Shown here: positions 7,613 to 16,757 of the stretch, in pieces
Numbering within the stretch: the stretch's first letter is position 1
Layout: each line of letters begins with the position of its first letter
Assembly (NCBI RefSeq): GCF_030506255.1
Contig: NZ_CP113431.1
Span: forward strand, 3,917,001-3,981,000
Source of the DNA: Nocardioides sp. Arc9.136
GTDB lineage: Bacteria; Actinomycetota; Actinomycetes; Propionibacteriales; Nocardioidaceae
Direction: 5' to 3'
Length of the DNA stretch: 64,000 nt
Position numbers and translations under genes: made by a program
The notes under the pieces: generated by a model
Database searches by the model: none
What the model saw: the letters and a program-made list of their open reading frames with translations, nothing else
What the model was told of the DNA's origin: nothing

Positions 7613-9166
7613 ATGACCCACCGCACCACCCTGCGGCGTACCGCAGCCGCGCTCGCCGCCACCACCGCCCTCTCCACGGCGCTGCTGGTCGCCACCGGGC
7701 CGGGCGCCACCGCGACCGGCGGCCACGGCGGCCCCGGCGGCCACGGCGGCCCGACCGCCGGCCCCCCGTCCACGCCCGTGCCGATCGCCACTCCCGACGG
7801 AGTGGTGTCGAGCTACCTCCTCAACGCCCGCAAGGCCGGCCCCGCGCAGGTCCGCCAGGTCGAGCGCGCGGTCGAGCGCGCCGGCGGCACCGTCGTGCAG
7901 TCGTGGCCCCAGATCGGCGTCGTCGTGGCGCACGCGGACGAGGCCGACTTCCGCGAGGACGTCAGCCGGGCCGCCCGCGGCGCACTGGCCTCGGTCGGCG
8001 CGACCCGCACCGTCCCGGTCACCGAGGGCACGCCCGGCGTCGACGCGAAGCGCCCCGGGCGCTCGGAGCGGTCGGCGCGTGCCGCGCGGTCCGCCAAGAA
8101 GAAGGACCTCGAGTCCGCCACGAAGGTCGTGGCCGACCCGCGCGAGGCCGAGCAGTGGGACATGCAGATGATCGGGGCCGACCGGGCGCACGCGATCACC
8201 GACGGCAGCCGGCGCGTCGTCGTCGGCGTCCTCGACAGCGGCATCGACCCCGACCACCCCGACCTCGCCCCCAACATCGACGTCCGGGACTCGGTCAACT
8301 GCAGCGACGCCGGGCGCCCCGACCGGTCGGCGACCGGCTGGCACCCGACCACCAGCGACCACGGCACCCACGTCGCCGGGACCATCGCCGCGGCCCGCAA
8401 CGGCGTCGGCATCGTCGGTGTCGCCCCGGGCGTGCGGATGGCCTCGGTGAAGGTCGTCAACGACGACGGCTTCATCTACCCCGAGTACGCCGTGTGCGGC
8501 TTCGTGTGGGCCGGCCTCCACGGCATGGAGGTCACCAACAACAGCTACTACGTCGACCCGTTCCAGTTCTACTGCGAGGACCAGCCCGACCAGCTGGCCG
8601 CCAAGGAGGCGGTCCGCCGCGCCGTGGCCTGGTCGACCCGCGAGGGCGTCGTGCACGCCGCCGCGGCCGGCAACTCGTCGTACGACCTGGCGAACAAGAC
8701 CACCGACACCACCAGCCCCGACGACAGCACGCCGGTCGACCGGGTCATCAACGACGACTGCGAGGACATCCCCGCCGAGCTCGACGGTGTCGTCACGGTC
8801 TCCTCGATGGAGCGCTTCCCCGCCGACACCATGGAGAGCCGGCTCTCCGGCTTCAGCAACCGCGGCCTCGGCGTGATCGACGTGGCGGCCCCGGGCTCGC
8901 GGATCCTGTCCACCGTGGTGACGGACAACGGCTACGGGCTCAAGAGCGGCACCTCGATGGCGTCCCCGCACGCCGCCGGCGTGCTGGCACTGCTGGCCTC
9001 CGAGCACCCGCGGTGGAGCCCGGCCCAGCTGGCCCGCGCGCTGCGGGCCCAGGCCGACGACAAGGCGTGCGGCACCACGACCGCCGGTGCGCCGTGCGTG
9101 GGCACGACCGACGAGAACAGCTACTTCGGCGACGGCGTGATCGACGCCCTGGACGCCGTCCGCTGA
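7613..9166 (+). CDS. Secreted S8 family serine peptidase (subtilase)
   Basis: 517 aa. Signal peptide (RTTLRRTAAALAATTALSTA..., cleavage near the GATATGG region), then an I9-like propeptide-type region (about 60-140), then a subtilisin domain. The triad is visible: Asp208 in GVLDSGIDPDHPDL, His250 in HGTHVAGTIAA and Ser448 in GTSMASPHAAGVLAL; the oxyanion Asn is probably in AAAAGNSSYD. ATG 7613 has GGAAGGAACG just upstream. It probably degrades extracellular protein. The gene stands alone between the tRNA terminator and its own terminator at 9222-9255. Confidence 0.93.
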   Translation: MTHRTTLRRTAAALAATTALSTALLVATGPGATATGGHGGPGGHGGPTAGPPSTPVPIATPDGVVSSYLLNARKAGPAQVRQVERAVERAGGTVVQSWPQIGVVVAHADEADFREDVSRAARGALASVGATRTVPVTEGTPGVDAKRPGRSERSARAARSAKKKDLESATKVVADPREAEQWDMQMIGADRAHAITDGSRRVVVGVLDSGIDPDHPDLAPNIDVRDSVNCSDAGRPDRSATGWHPTTSDHGTHVAGTIAAARNGVGIVGVAPGVRMASVKVVNDDGFIYPEYAVCGFVWAGLHGMEVTNNSYYVDPFQFYCEDQPDQLAAKEAVRRAVAWSTREGVVHAAAAGNSSYDLANKTTDTTSPDDSTPVDRVINDDCEDIPAELDGVVTVSSMERFPADTMESRLSGFSNRGLGVIDVAAPGSRILSTVVTDNGYGLKSGTSMASPHAAGVLALLASEHPRWSPAQLARALRAQADDKACGTTTAGAPCVGTTDENSYFGDGVIDALDAVR

Positions 9167-9221
9167 CCGACCGCTGAGGGCCGGCCGACCGCCGGCCGAA
9201 CCCAGCGACCCGCTCGAACAG

Positions 9222-9255
9222 CACCGGGGCCCGTCCACCAGGACGGGCCCCGGTG
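9222..9255. terminator. Hairpin terminator after the subtilase
   Basis: Perfect 15-bp stem (9222-9236 with 9241-9255), 4-nt loop ACCA, 55 nt after the subtilase stop. Confidence 0.75.
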
Positions 9256-9483
9256 TCGCGTCTGCGGCCGGCCCGGCCGCGCCGAGGCGTGCGCCGGGGG
9301 CCGGGGGCCGTCGTGCGGGCTGTCGTGCGGGCCCGTCGACCGTGGCCCCTCGTGCCGGGGGCTCCGGCAGCTCCCTGGGAGGAGGGCATGGGAGGTGGCG
9401 TCAGCGTGTGGCGCCGTGTCCCTCCGCCACGGTCGACAGGTCGTTCGCACGGGTCTCGCCCGTCCCTCGACTGTGCGCTCGCG

Positions 9484-9512
9484 GCGGAGCGCTCCGCATC
9501 CCCAGATCTGGG
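9484..9512. repeat. Two perfect palindromes in tandem
   Basis: GCGGAGCGCTCCGC (9484-9497) is followed after 3 nt by CCCAGATCTGGG (9501-9512). Each is self-complementary without a loop, as expected of dimer-binding operators rather than terminators. They lie about 165 nt upstream of the large secreted phosphoesterase. Confidence 0.45.
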
Positions 9513-9578
9513 TAAACGCCGCACCCCACGTCCCGCCGGCACGGCCCGCTCGAAGCAGACCGACAGCGTCCACCTGCG

Positions 9579-9606
9579 GGTCACGCGCGGTTCGCATTCC
9601 TTCACC
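9579..9606 (+). promoter_or_regulatory. Pho-box-like direct repeats (tentative)
   Basis: GGTCACGCGCG at 9579 fits the Streptomyces PhoP unit at 10 of 11 positions; GTTCGCATTCC at 9590 and CTTCACC at 9600 are partial repeats at 11- and 10-nt spacing. Phosphate control would suit the downstream phosphoesterase, but the match is imperfect and the regulator is not in the window. Confidence 0.3.
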
Positions 9607-9661
9607 TTCTCGCTGCGAGGGTCCGCCCGATCCCCTTCCAGAGAAAGCGAACCCGACCCGC

Positions 9662-12600
9662 ATGACGCCCTCTCCAGCCGGCTCCGCCGGCGTGCGCCGC
9701 CGTCGCGGCCGACGCACAGCGCTCGCCACCCTGGCGCTCTCCACCACGCTCACCGGCACGCTCGCCGCCGGCACCGTCGCCCTGACCGGGCCGACCGCAT
9801 CGGCCGCTCCGCTGGCCGCCGCCGACCTCCCGGCCGCGCCGGCCGATGCTCCGGCGTTGCTCATCACCGAGGTCAACGTCGACTCGGCGAACATGCCGAC
9901 CTTCGAGAACAAGTCTGCTGACGCGTGGGAGTTCGTCGAGCTGCACAACACCACTGCCGAGGCCATCGACCTGACCGCTGCGGGCGTCGGCATCGTCTAC
10001 ATGAGCGGCACGAACCCCAAGACGCTGTCGTACCCGGCCGGCACGACCGTCCCGGCGCACGGCACCGTCGTGCTGTGGGCGCGGAACAGCGTCTACCGCG
10101 ACGGGAGCGCGACCGGTGGTCGCGATGCCACGCTCACCGACCAGCAGTTCCGCGAGCACTACGCCTCGCTCGGCGTCAGCGACGACTACACGCTGGTGCA
10201 CCTCACCGGCCAGGACGGGCTCAACAACTCCGGCACCTCGATGTACCTCACCCGTGGTGGCACCAAGCTCACTGAGGTCGCGTGGACGGGGACCGACAAG
10301 GGCGTCGACCGGACGGTGACGTACGCGGTGCCGCCGTCGGGTTCCCCGCAGCAGCCCGTCCTCGGACGGCTGCAGGCGCCGACCCCGGGCACGGTCGACC
10401 CAGCGCAGCTCACCCGGCCGACGACCGAGCCCACAACGACGCCCACACCGACCCCGACGCCGACCACCAGCCCCACGCCCACCGAGCCCACGGCGCCGGC
10501 CAGCCCCACCGCTCCGGTCGAGCCGAGCACCAGCCCGACCCCGACGGAGACGCCGACAGGCAGCTCGACGCCCACCGAGGCGCCGACGAGCCCGACGAGC
10601 ACCCCGACCACGAGCCCGGCACCGGGCGGCCCGTCCGTCCCGGTCCAGGGTCCGGCGCCGGCGGTCGACCCGGCGCTCACCGCACCCGTGCTGCAGGTCA
10701 CCGAGGTCGCGCCCGACACGGCGAACGTCGGCGGCGGCGACGCCTACGAGTTCGTCGAGGTCTACAACGCCTCCGACGCGCCGGTCGCGTTCGCCGACTT
10801 CACCCTCAACTACCTCTACATCGACGGCAGCGAGCTGACCACCAACAGCCTCCTGTGGCCGGCCCGGCCCCACGACCCCGTCATCGCCCCCGGGCGCACG
10901 CTCGTGCTGTGGGTGAAGAACGGGTCGAACGACCACCTGACGGCGACCGACTTCAACAAGCACTTCGGCTCCCGCCTGACCCCGGGGACCGACCTGGTCG
11001 AGATCGCCTCGGGCGGCATGGCCAACGGCGGCCTGCGCGGCATCCAGGTGATGACCAACAGCGGCCACGACATCAGCCGCGCGTACTACCACGACGACGC
11101 CGACACCGTCGCCGACAAGCCGCTGCAGTACCGCTGGGACGGCGGCACCAAGCAGACCAAGCTGGGCACCGGCACCGCCACGCCCGGGTACGCCGCCCCC
11201 GACCAGGTCCCGCCGGGCCTGGTCGCGACGCCGGCCGACACCAGCGCCCCGCGCATCGTCGACCTCGTCGGCGGCTCGGAGACCCCGGACACCGCCGACC
11301 TCGCCCTCGACTTCGAGATCACCGACGACCGTCAGGTCCGCACGGTCGTGCTGACCGTCGACACCGACGTCGACGAGCCGATCCGCCGCAACCTCGTCTT
11401 CGGCGCGCCGGACCGGTACGCCTACACGATCCCCGCGGTCGACCTCTACGGGAAGCGGTGGGTCGAGTACTCGGTCACCGCCACCGACGGCACGGGCAGC
11501 ACCACGCTGGAGACCGTCCGGGTGACGCTCGACGCCACCGAGACCGCACCGGTCCGGCTCAACGTCACCGAGGACCAGTACGTCGGCGGGCGCACGCGCC
11601 TCGCTGCCACCACCGCCGGCGACCCGGCGGACCTGAGCCTGGCGATCGACGGCGCGCCCGCGCCCACGCCGGTGCCCGCGCTCGAGGCGCGTCCCGTCTT
11701 CGCCTTCGAGGCCACCAGCACCGACGCGTTCTTCCGCAACGGCGTGCGCATCGGCGAGGAGGTGCTCACCGTCTTCGACGAGGGCTTCTACGCCCGGGTC
11801 GAGACCGTCACCGCGCCGGTCCCGGTCGAGCGGGTCGTCAAGGGCGAGCCGCTCACGGTCGGCATCTACGCCGGCACCAAGGCCTGGCCGCAGCCCGACC
11901 CGAACGAGAACAACGACGACTTCTCCGCGCTCAACCTGCGCCTCGCGCTGCCCGACGGCCGAGTGCTGCGTCCGACGACCTGCGGCGGCGCCGGCGAGGG
12001 CCAGGACCCGACGGTCCGCGCCTGCCCGGACCCGACGACCCGGATCGGCTTCAACGACGCCAACCAGGTCTACTTCACCGCCACCTTCACCATCCCCGAC
12101 GACGCCTTCGACTCGCTCGCGACCATGTGGGACTCCACCACCGTCGCGGACGGCCCGCACACGGTCACCGCGACCGCGCGGGACGGCGCCACGCTGACCC
12201 GCACCGTGCGCGTCGACAACACCGCACCCGTCGTCGAGCCCACCGTGGCCGACGGCCAGCGCTACCGCGGTGACCTCACCCTCGACGCGGCCACGACCGA
12301 CGCGGGCTCCGGCCTGGCCGACGCCGGCGTCACCGCCACGCTCGACGGCGAGGCGGTCACGCTGCCGCACGCCACGAGCTCGCTGAGCCTGGCGCCCGGC
12401 GAGCACCGCCTGGTGGTCACCGCCCGCGACCGGGTCGGGAACACCGCGACCCGGACGGTCACCTTCACCACCGCCGACGAGCGGCCCCGCACCACGCTGG
12501 TGAGCCCGGAGGACGGCGCGAGCGTCGCCTCCGGGCCGGTGGACCTGACCGCCACGGCCGGCTCGCCCGAGGGCGACGACCTGCAGCTGCGGTTCCGCGA

Positions 12601-14848
12601 GGGCAGCAGCTTCGTGCCCACCGACGCCGAGGTGGCGGCGTACAGCGGCACCACCGGCGTCGCCCGCGGCACCGACCGCTCCGAGCGGACGGTGCTGACC
12701 GCCGAGCAGCTCGAGCAGGTCGCCGGCACCGACGGCATCGAGCACGAGGTCAGCTCGGACGTGGCCTTCCCCTACCAGCTGTTCTCGGTGGCGGTCCCCG
12801 CCGACGCGGGCGCCGACGCCACGGCCCGGCTGACCTGGACCGGTTCGGCCAACGCCGGCGCGAAGGTGCTGCTCTACGTGAAGGACGCCGCCACCGGCGC
12901 CTGGGAGGAGGTCGCGCGCAAGATCACCACCGACGACCAGCCCTTCGCCTTCGAGGAGCTCGTGCCGGTCGCCGGGCACACCGCCGACGGCACGATGACT
13001 GTCCTCGTGCAGCACTCCGAGGGCTTCGCCGGCAAGGTGCGCTCGACCCGCGCCGACAACCCCGCGCCGTACTCCGGCAAGGGGGTCACGCCCCGCTCGG
13101 AGTACGACTTCACCTTCGGCTGGGAGTCGGACACGCAGTACTACAACGAGACCGACGGCTTCTACAAGCACCAGCTCAACATCAACAAGTTCCTGCTCGC
13201 CCAGCGCGACCAGCTGAACCTGCAGTACGTCCTGCACACCGGTGACGTCGTCAACGTCGCGACCGACGAGCGGCAGTGGCTCAAGGCGGACCCGGCGTAC
13301 CGGATGCTCGACGAGGCGGGCCTGCCGTACGGCGTGCTCGCCGGCAACCACGACGTCGGCCACCACGACAACGACTACACGGCGTTCTCGAAGTGGTTCG
13401 GCACCCACCGCTACCAGCAGAACCCGTGGTACGGCGGCACCCACCAGGACAACCGCGGCCACTACGACCTGATCACGGCCGGCGGGATCGACTTCCTCAT
13501 GCTCTCGATGGGCTGGGCGCCCGGCGACGAGCAGATCGCCTGGATGAACCGTGTGATCAAGGCCCACCCCGAGCGCAAGGTCTGGATCAGCCTGCACGAG
13601 TTCATGCTGACCACCGGCGGGCTCGGCCCGGTCCCGCAGCGGATCATGGACGAGGTCGTCGCCCCCAACCCGAACGTCTTCGCGGTGTCCTCCGGGCACT
13701 ACCACGACGCCTACACGCGCCTCGACCAGTTCGACGACGACGGGGACGGCACGCCGGACCGCACGGTCCACTCGATGCTGTTCGACTACCAGGGCCTCCC
13801 CGAGGGCGGCCTCGGCTACCTGCGGCTGATGCACTTCGACAACACCGGCGGCCGGATCGTCGTGCGCACCTACTCCCCCTCGCTCGACGACTTCGACTCC
13901 GACGACCCGTCGCTGGAGCCGGTCCACCAGGAGTTCGTGATCCCGTACGTCGACGCGGGCATCGCCCCGGCGACCAAGACGCTCGCCACGGACTCCTTCC
14001 GTGCCGACGTCCTCACCACCCGCGACATCGCCGTCCTCGACGACGTCGCCTCGGGCGCGACCAGCACGGTCGCCTGGGACCCCGGCGCCGGGCGGCACGG
14101 GTGGTACGTCGAGACCACCAACCCCTACGGCGGCAGCTCGATCTCCGAGGTCCGGACCCTGACCGTGGCCGGGGGCGGGGGCGGCACGCCGGACCCGGGC
14201 AACCCGGGCACTCCCGGGACCCCGAACCCGGGGAACCCCGGCACGCCGAACCCGGGCAACCCCGGCGACCCCGGCACGCCGGACCCGGGCACCCCGGGCG
14301 ACCCCGGCACGCCCGGCCCGGAGGTGCCGCAGCCGGCCGAGCCGGACCTGCGGGGCCCCGCCCGCGTGGGCCGCGTGCTCACCGCGGACGCGGGCGACTG
14401 GCCCGCCGGCACGACGCTCACCTACCAGTGGAACGCCGACGGCAGGCCGATCAACGGGGCGACCGCGAGCACGTTCCGGGTCCTCCCCCGGTTCGTCGGC
14501 AGGCGGCTCACCGTGACGGTGACGGCGACCCTCGGCTCGGGCCCGGCCACCTCGGTCACCTCGGAACCGACCCGGGTCGCACCGGGCCGGCTCCAGGGCG
14601 AGCGGCCCGTGCTGCTCGGGAAGGCCCGGGTGGGGCAGCGCCTGACGGTGGAGACCGGTGACTGGGCCGACGGCACCAGGACCCGCGTGCGGTGGATCGT
14701 CGGCGGCAAGCAGGTCGCCACCGGCCGGACGCTGCTGCTGACGCGCCGCCACCTGGGCAAGACGGTGACGGTGCGCGTCACCGGCACCCGCCGGGGGTAC
14801 GAGGCGCTGACCCTGCGTAGCGACCGCCGCCCCGTCGTCACCCGCTGA
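9662..14848 (+). CDS. Large secreted metallophosphoesterase with lamin-tail and Ig-like modules
   Basis: 1728 aa. Signal peptide 1-45 (ends TASAAP). Lamin-tail domain about 61-215, Thr/Pro linker 253-326, second lamin-tail domain 343-490, then several Ig-like strands (about 526-630, 850-940). A calcineurin-like phosphoesterase domain spans about 1146-1423: SDTQYY in place of DxH, GDVV (Asp1195), GNHD (1228-1231) and GHYHD (His1346, His1348). A PGNPGTP repeat linker (1505-1560) leads to two homologous beta domains (each with TADAGDW/TVETGDW and a LTVTVTATL-type strand). The protein is probably exported and may stay on the cell wall; no sortase motif is seen at the C-terminus. Substrate unknown (phosphomonoester, phosphodiester or nucleotide). 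Confidence 0.87.
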   Translation: MTPSPAGSAGVRRRRGRRTALATLALSTTLTGTLAAGTVALTGPTASAAPLAAADLPAAPADAPALLITEVNVDSANMPTFENKSADAWEFVELHNTTAEAIDLTAAGVGIVYMSGTNPKTLSYPAGTTVPAHGTVVLWARNSVYRDGSATGGRDATLTDQQFREHYASLGVSDDYTLVHLTGQDGLNNSGTSMYLTRGGTKLTEVAWTGTDKGVDRTVTYAVPPSGSPQQPVLGRLQAPTPGTVDPAQLTRPTTEPTTTPTPTPTPTTSPTPTEPTAPASPTAPVEPSTSPTPTETPTGSSTPTEAPTSPTSTPTTSPAPGGPSVPVQGPAPAVDPALTAPVLQVTEVAPDTANVGGGDAYEFVEVYNASDAPVAFADFTLNYLYIDGSELTTNSLLWPARPHDPVIAPGRTLVLWVKNGSNDHLTATDFNKHFGSRLTPGTDLVEIASGGMANGGLRGIQVMTNSGHDISRAYYHDDADTVADKPLQYRWDGGTKQTKLGTGTATPGYAAPDQVPPGLVATPADTSAPRIVDLVGGSETPDTADLALDFEITDDRQVRTVVLTVDTDVDEPIRRNLVFGAPDRYAYTIPAVDLYGKRWVEYSVTATDGTGSTTLETVRVTLDATETAPVRLNVTEDQYVGGRTRLAATTAGDPADLSLAIDGAPAPTPVPALEARPVFAFEATSTDAFFRNGVRIGEEVLTVFDEGFYARVETVTAPVPVERVVKGEPLTVGIYAGTKAWPQPDPNENNDDFSALNLRLALPDGRVLRPTTCGGAGEGQDPTVRACPDPTTRIGFNDANQVYFTATFTIPDDAFDSLATMWDSTTVADGPHTVTATARDGATLTRTVRVDNTAPVVEPTVADGQRYRGDLTLDAATTDAGSGLADAGVTATLDGEAVTLPHATSSLSLAPGEHRLVVTARDRVGNTATRTVTFTTADERPRTTLVSPEDGASVASGPVDLTATAGSPEGDDLQLRFREGSSFVPTDAEVAAYSGTTGVARGTDRSERTVLTAEQLEQVAGTDGIEHEVSSDVAFPYQLFSVAVPADAGADATARLTWTGSANAGAKVLLYVKDAATGAWEEVARKITTDDQPFAFEELVPVAGHTADGTMTVLVQHSEGFAGKVRSTRADNPAPYSGKGVTPRSEYDFTFGWESDTQYYNETDGFYKHQLNINKFLLAQRDQLNLQYVLHTGDVVNVATDERQWLKADPAYRMLDEAGLPYGVLAGNHDVGHHDNDYTAFSKWFGTHRYQQNPWYGGTHQDNRGHYDLITAGGIDFLMLSMGWAPGDEQIAWMNRVIKAHPERKVWISLHEFMLTTGGLGPVPQRIMDEVVAPNPNVFAVSSGHYHDAYTRLDQFDDDGDGTPDRTVHSMLFDYQGLPEGGLGYLRLMHFDNTGGRIVVRTYSPSLDDFDSDDPSLEPVHQEFVIPYVDAGIAPATKTLATDSFRADVLTTRDIAVLDDVASGATSTVAWDPGAGRHGWYVETTNPYGGSSISEVRTLTVAGGGGGTPDPGNPGTPGTPNPGNPGTPNPGNPGDPGTPDPGTPGDPGTPGPEVPQPAEPDLRGPARVGRVLTADAGDWPAGTTLTYQWNADGRPINGATASTFRVLPRFVGRRLTVTVTATLGSGPATSVTSEPTRVAPGRLQGERPVLLGKARVGQRLTVETGDWADGTRTRVRWIVGGKQVATGRTLLLTRRHLGKTVTVRVTGTRRGYEALTLRSDRRPVVTR
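14186..14330 (+). repeat. In-frame Pro-Gly-Asn/Asp-Pro-Gly-Thr coding repeat
   Basis: Tandem degenerate 9- to 18-nt units encode about 48 residues of PGNPGTP/PGDPGTP type inside the secreted phosphoesterase. It is probably an extended spacer; its repetitive DNA may vary in length between strains. Confidence 0.8.
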
Positions 14849-14870
14849 CGGGACGACGGAAGCAGCGAGC

Positions 14871-14911
14871 GAGAGGCCCGCAGGTCACCCCAGGTGACCT
14901 GCGGGCCTCTC
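14871..14911. terminator. 19-bp hairpin between convergent secreted-protein genes
   Basis: Perfect 19-bp stem (14871-14889 with 14893-14911), loop CCA, placed between the two convergent stops at 14848 and 14925. Probably a bidirectional terminator. Confidence 0.8.
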
Positions 14912-14924
14912 CGCGTCCCGGGCC

Positions 14925-16634
14925 TCAGCGGCTCCGGGGGAACTCCACGCCCTTCGTCCGCTGGGCCTCCATCACGATCGTGTCGCCGTGGGTGCCGTAG
15001 CCCAGCAGCGGCTCGTAGTACTGCGTGCCGTTGAAGGTCACCAGCAGCCAGCGGGTCCGGTTCCGCTCCGCGACGGGGATGATCATCGGCCACGGGATGT
15101 TCGTCGGGTGCGGGGCGTCGAGGATCCCGAGCTGCTTCATCTGCAGGTCGTACACGGGGTACTGCCCGCGGATCTCCGCCGCGTTGGCGTCGCCGTTGCT
15201 GGCCAGGACGTACCAGCGGCCGCCGAAGCGCTGGAGCACCGTCCCCTCGGTCTCGACCTTCGAGGCGTCCGCGCCGACCAGCGACAGGTTGGTGAAGTCG
15301 GCGCCGCGCGGGCTCCGGGCCAGGGCGGGGTAGAAGTCGAAGAAGCGCCGGGCGTTGACGAACCCGACGTACCAACGGCCCTCGATCTTGACCACGTGCG
15401 GGTCCCACTGCCCGACCGCCTCCGACGGCAGCTCGGAGGTGGGCAGCCGGAGCTGCCGGGTGCGGAGCACGTGCACCCCGCGCAGCACGTCGGTGGACGA
15501 GCGCAGCGTCGTGTAGTTGATCTCGACGCTGTCGTTGGCGAAGTCGCCCCACGTGCTGTTCGTGACGATCCAGCGCCGGTTCGCGTCGTCGCGCACGAGG
15601 TGGCCGGCGTGGTCGCCGAGCACCAGGTCGCGGCCGTCGCGCTGGAAGAAGAGGTTGGCGACCTGCTCGAGCCGGTAGGTCTCCAGGTCCAGGGTCCACA
15701 CGCCCCAGTGGGCGGTCTCGAAGAACGCCAGGCCGGCCTGGGTGAAGGTCAGGTAGACCTTCCCGTCGCGGATGTACGGCGCGCCGTCGGCGTGGGTGAC
15801 CAGGTGCGGGTCGCGCAGCCCGAGCTGGCCGAAGTACCCCGCCCGCACGCGGTCCAGCACGACCGTGCCCGAGCCGGACTCGGCGCCGAAGGAGTTGGTC
15901 CAGGTCCGCAGGTTCGCCGGCTCGCGCAGGTCGAGCCGCTCGTCGAGGGTCGCCTTGACCAGCGGCACCGGTCCCGAGCCGGTGTCGGCGAAGGCCACCA
16001 CCGTGGTGCTGGTGACGGCGAAGGCGAGCTGGAAGGGCGCCTGCAGGTCGGCCTCGGCCGTGCCGAGCGTCTCGGTGGTCCCGCCGACGGTCAGGTCGAT
16101 CCCCACCGTGCCGGTCGCCCGGTCGTACCACGCGAGCAGGTGGTCGCCCGCGCCCTTGGCGAGGCCCGCGAGCACCCGGTCGCGGGTGGTGTCGCCGGAG
16201 AACGCCGCGACGTCGACCACCACCGCGGCGTACGGCGCGTCCTGGCGGCTGGTCGACCGCAGCAGCGTGGAGTGCTCGCGCCCGCCGATCCGCACCTCGC
16301 CCCCACCGCGCGCCACCGCGCCCGCGCGGCCCCGCGGCGCCAGCACGTCGTACCGGCCGCCCCCGTCGGTGAAGCTGTCGCGCAGCGTGACGAACCGGTC
16401 GGCCAGCAGGTCGAGCCGACGCTGGCGGTCGACGACCTCGAAGTCGAGGTCGAAGGGGCTGACCCGGCTGCGGGGCGCGGCCGAGGCGGCGTCCGTGGGC
16501 AGGGTGACCGCCGCGAGCCCGCCGAGCCCGGCGGCTCCGAGGAGGGCCCGGCGCCCCACCGCGGCGGCAGCCGGGGTGCGGGTGAGCGCGGGAGGAGCGG
16601 GCGGAGTGGGACGGGTCATGGGGGTCAGGGTCAT
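14925..16634 (-). CDS. Tat-exported beta-propeller protein, GH43-like
   Basis: 569 aa. A twin-arginine signal (GRRALLGAAGLGGLAAV, after a Pro-rich N-region) ends near AASAAP. Residues 60-260 look like a jelly-roll or concanavalin-type domain; about 270-560 carry repeated blades with FETAHWGVWTLD, TNSTWGDF, QWDPHVVKIEGRWYVGFV and NIPWPMIIP, as in five-bladed GH43/GH32-type propellers. Which carbohydrate, if any, is cut is unknown, and the catalytic acids were not assigned. GGAGG lies 5 nt before ATG 16634. A paralogue without a signal peptide lies at 41641-42954. Convergent with the large phosphoesterase. Confidence 0.75.
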   Translation of the reverse strand: MTLTPMTRPTPPAPPALTRTPAAAAVGRRALLGAAGLGGLAAVTLPTDAASAAPRSRVSPFDLDFEVVDRQRRLDLLADRFVTLRDSFTDGGGRYDVLAPRGRAGAVARGGGEVRIGGREHSTLLRSTSRQDAPYAAVVVDVAAFSGDTTRDRVLAGLAKGAGDHLLAWYDRATGTVGIDLTVGGTTETLGTAEADLQAPFQLAFAVTSTTVVAFADTGSGPVPLVKATLDERLDLREPANLRTWTNSFGAESGSGTVVLDRVRAGYFGQLGLRDPHLVTHADGAPYIRDGKVYLTFTQAGLAFFETAHWGVWTLDLETYRLEQVANLFFQRDGRDLVLGDHAGHLVRDDANRRWIVTNSTWGDFANDSVEINYTTLRSSTDVLRGVHVLRTRQLRLPTSELPSEAVGQWDPHVVKIEGRWYVGFVNARRFFDFYPALARSPRGADFTNLSLVGADASKVETEGTVLQRFGGRWYVLASNGDANAAEIRGQYPVYDLQMKQLGILDAPHPTNIPWPMIIPVAERNRTRWLLVTFNGTQYYEPLLGYGTHGDTIVMEAQRTKGVEFPRSR

Positions 16635-16757
16635 GGGGGCCTCCGAGTGCGGCGGGTAGTGACGACGATCACTCTCCCCGCTCGCACGGAGCAGCACAAG
16701 ACCGAACACGTCCTCACACCCGTGGGGATGGCCGGCCCGGCCGGCGGCCCGCCCGGC

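Larger units (their letters stand above)
9167..9661. other. 495-nt intergenic region with terminator, two palindromes and a Pho-box-like element
   Basis: No convincing gene. Contents: a hairpin terminator for the subtilase (9222-9255), two adjacent perfect palindromes (9484-9497 and 9501-9512), and a run of 11-nt-spaced repeats at 9579-9606 that resembles a PhoP box. The remaining 5' leader of the large secreted phosphoesterase gene has no recognised riboswitch. Confidence 0.55.

Noticed and set aside
9602-14752. A 1716-residue frame on the minus strand
   Set aside because: It is the antisense shadow of the secreted phosphoesterase; its residues are Gly/Arg/Val rich and it has no start signal or domain.
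14925-16634. The Tat-exported propeller as a duplicated pseudogene
   Set aside because: No internal stop or frameshift; the reading frame is complete with a signal and an RBS.
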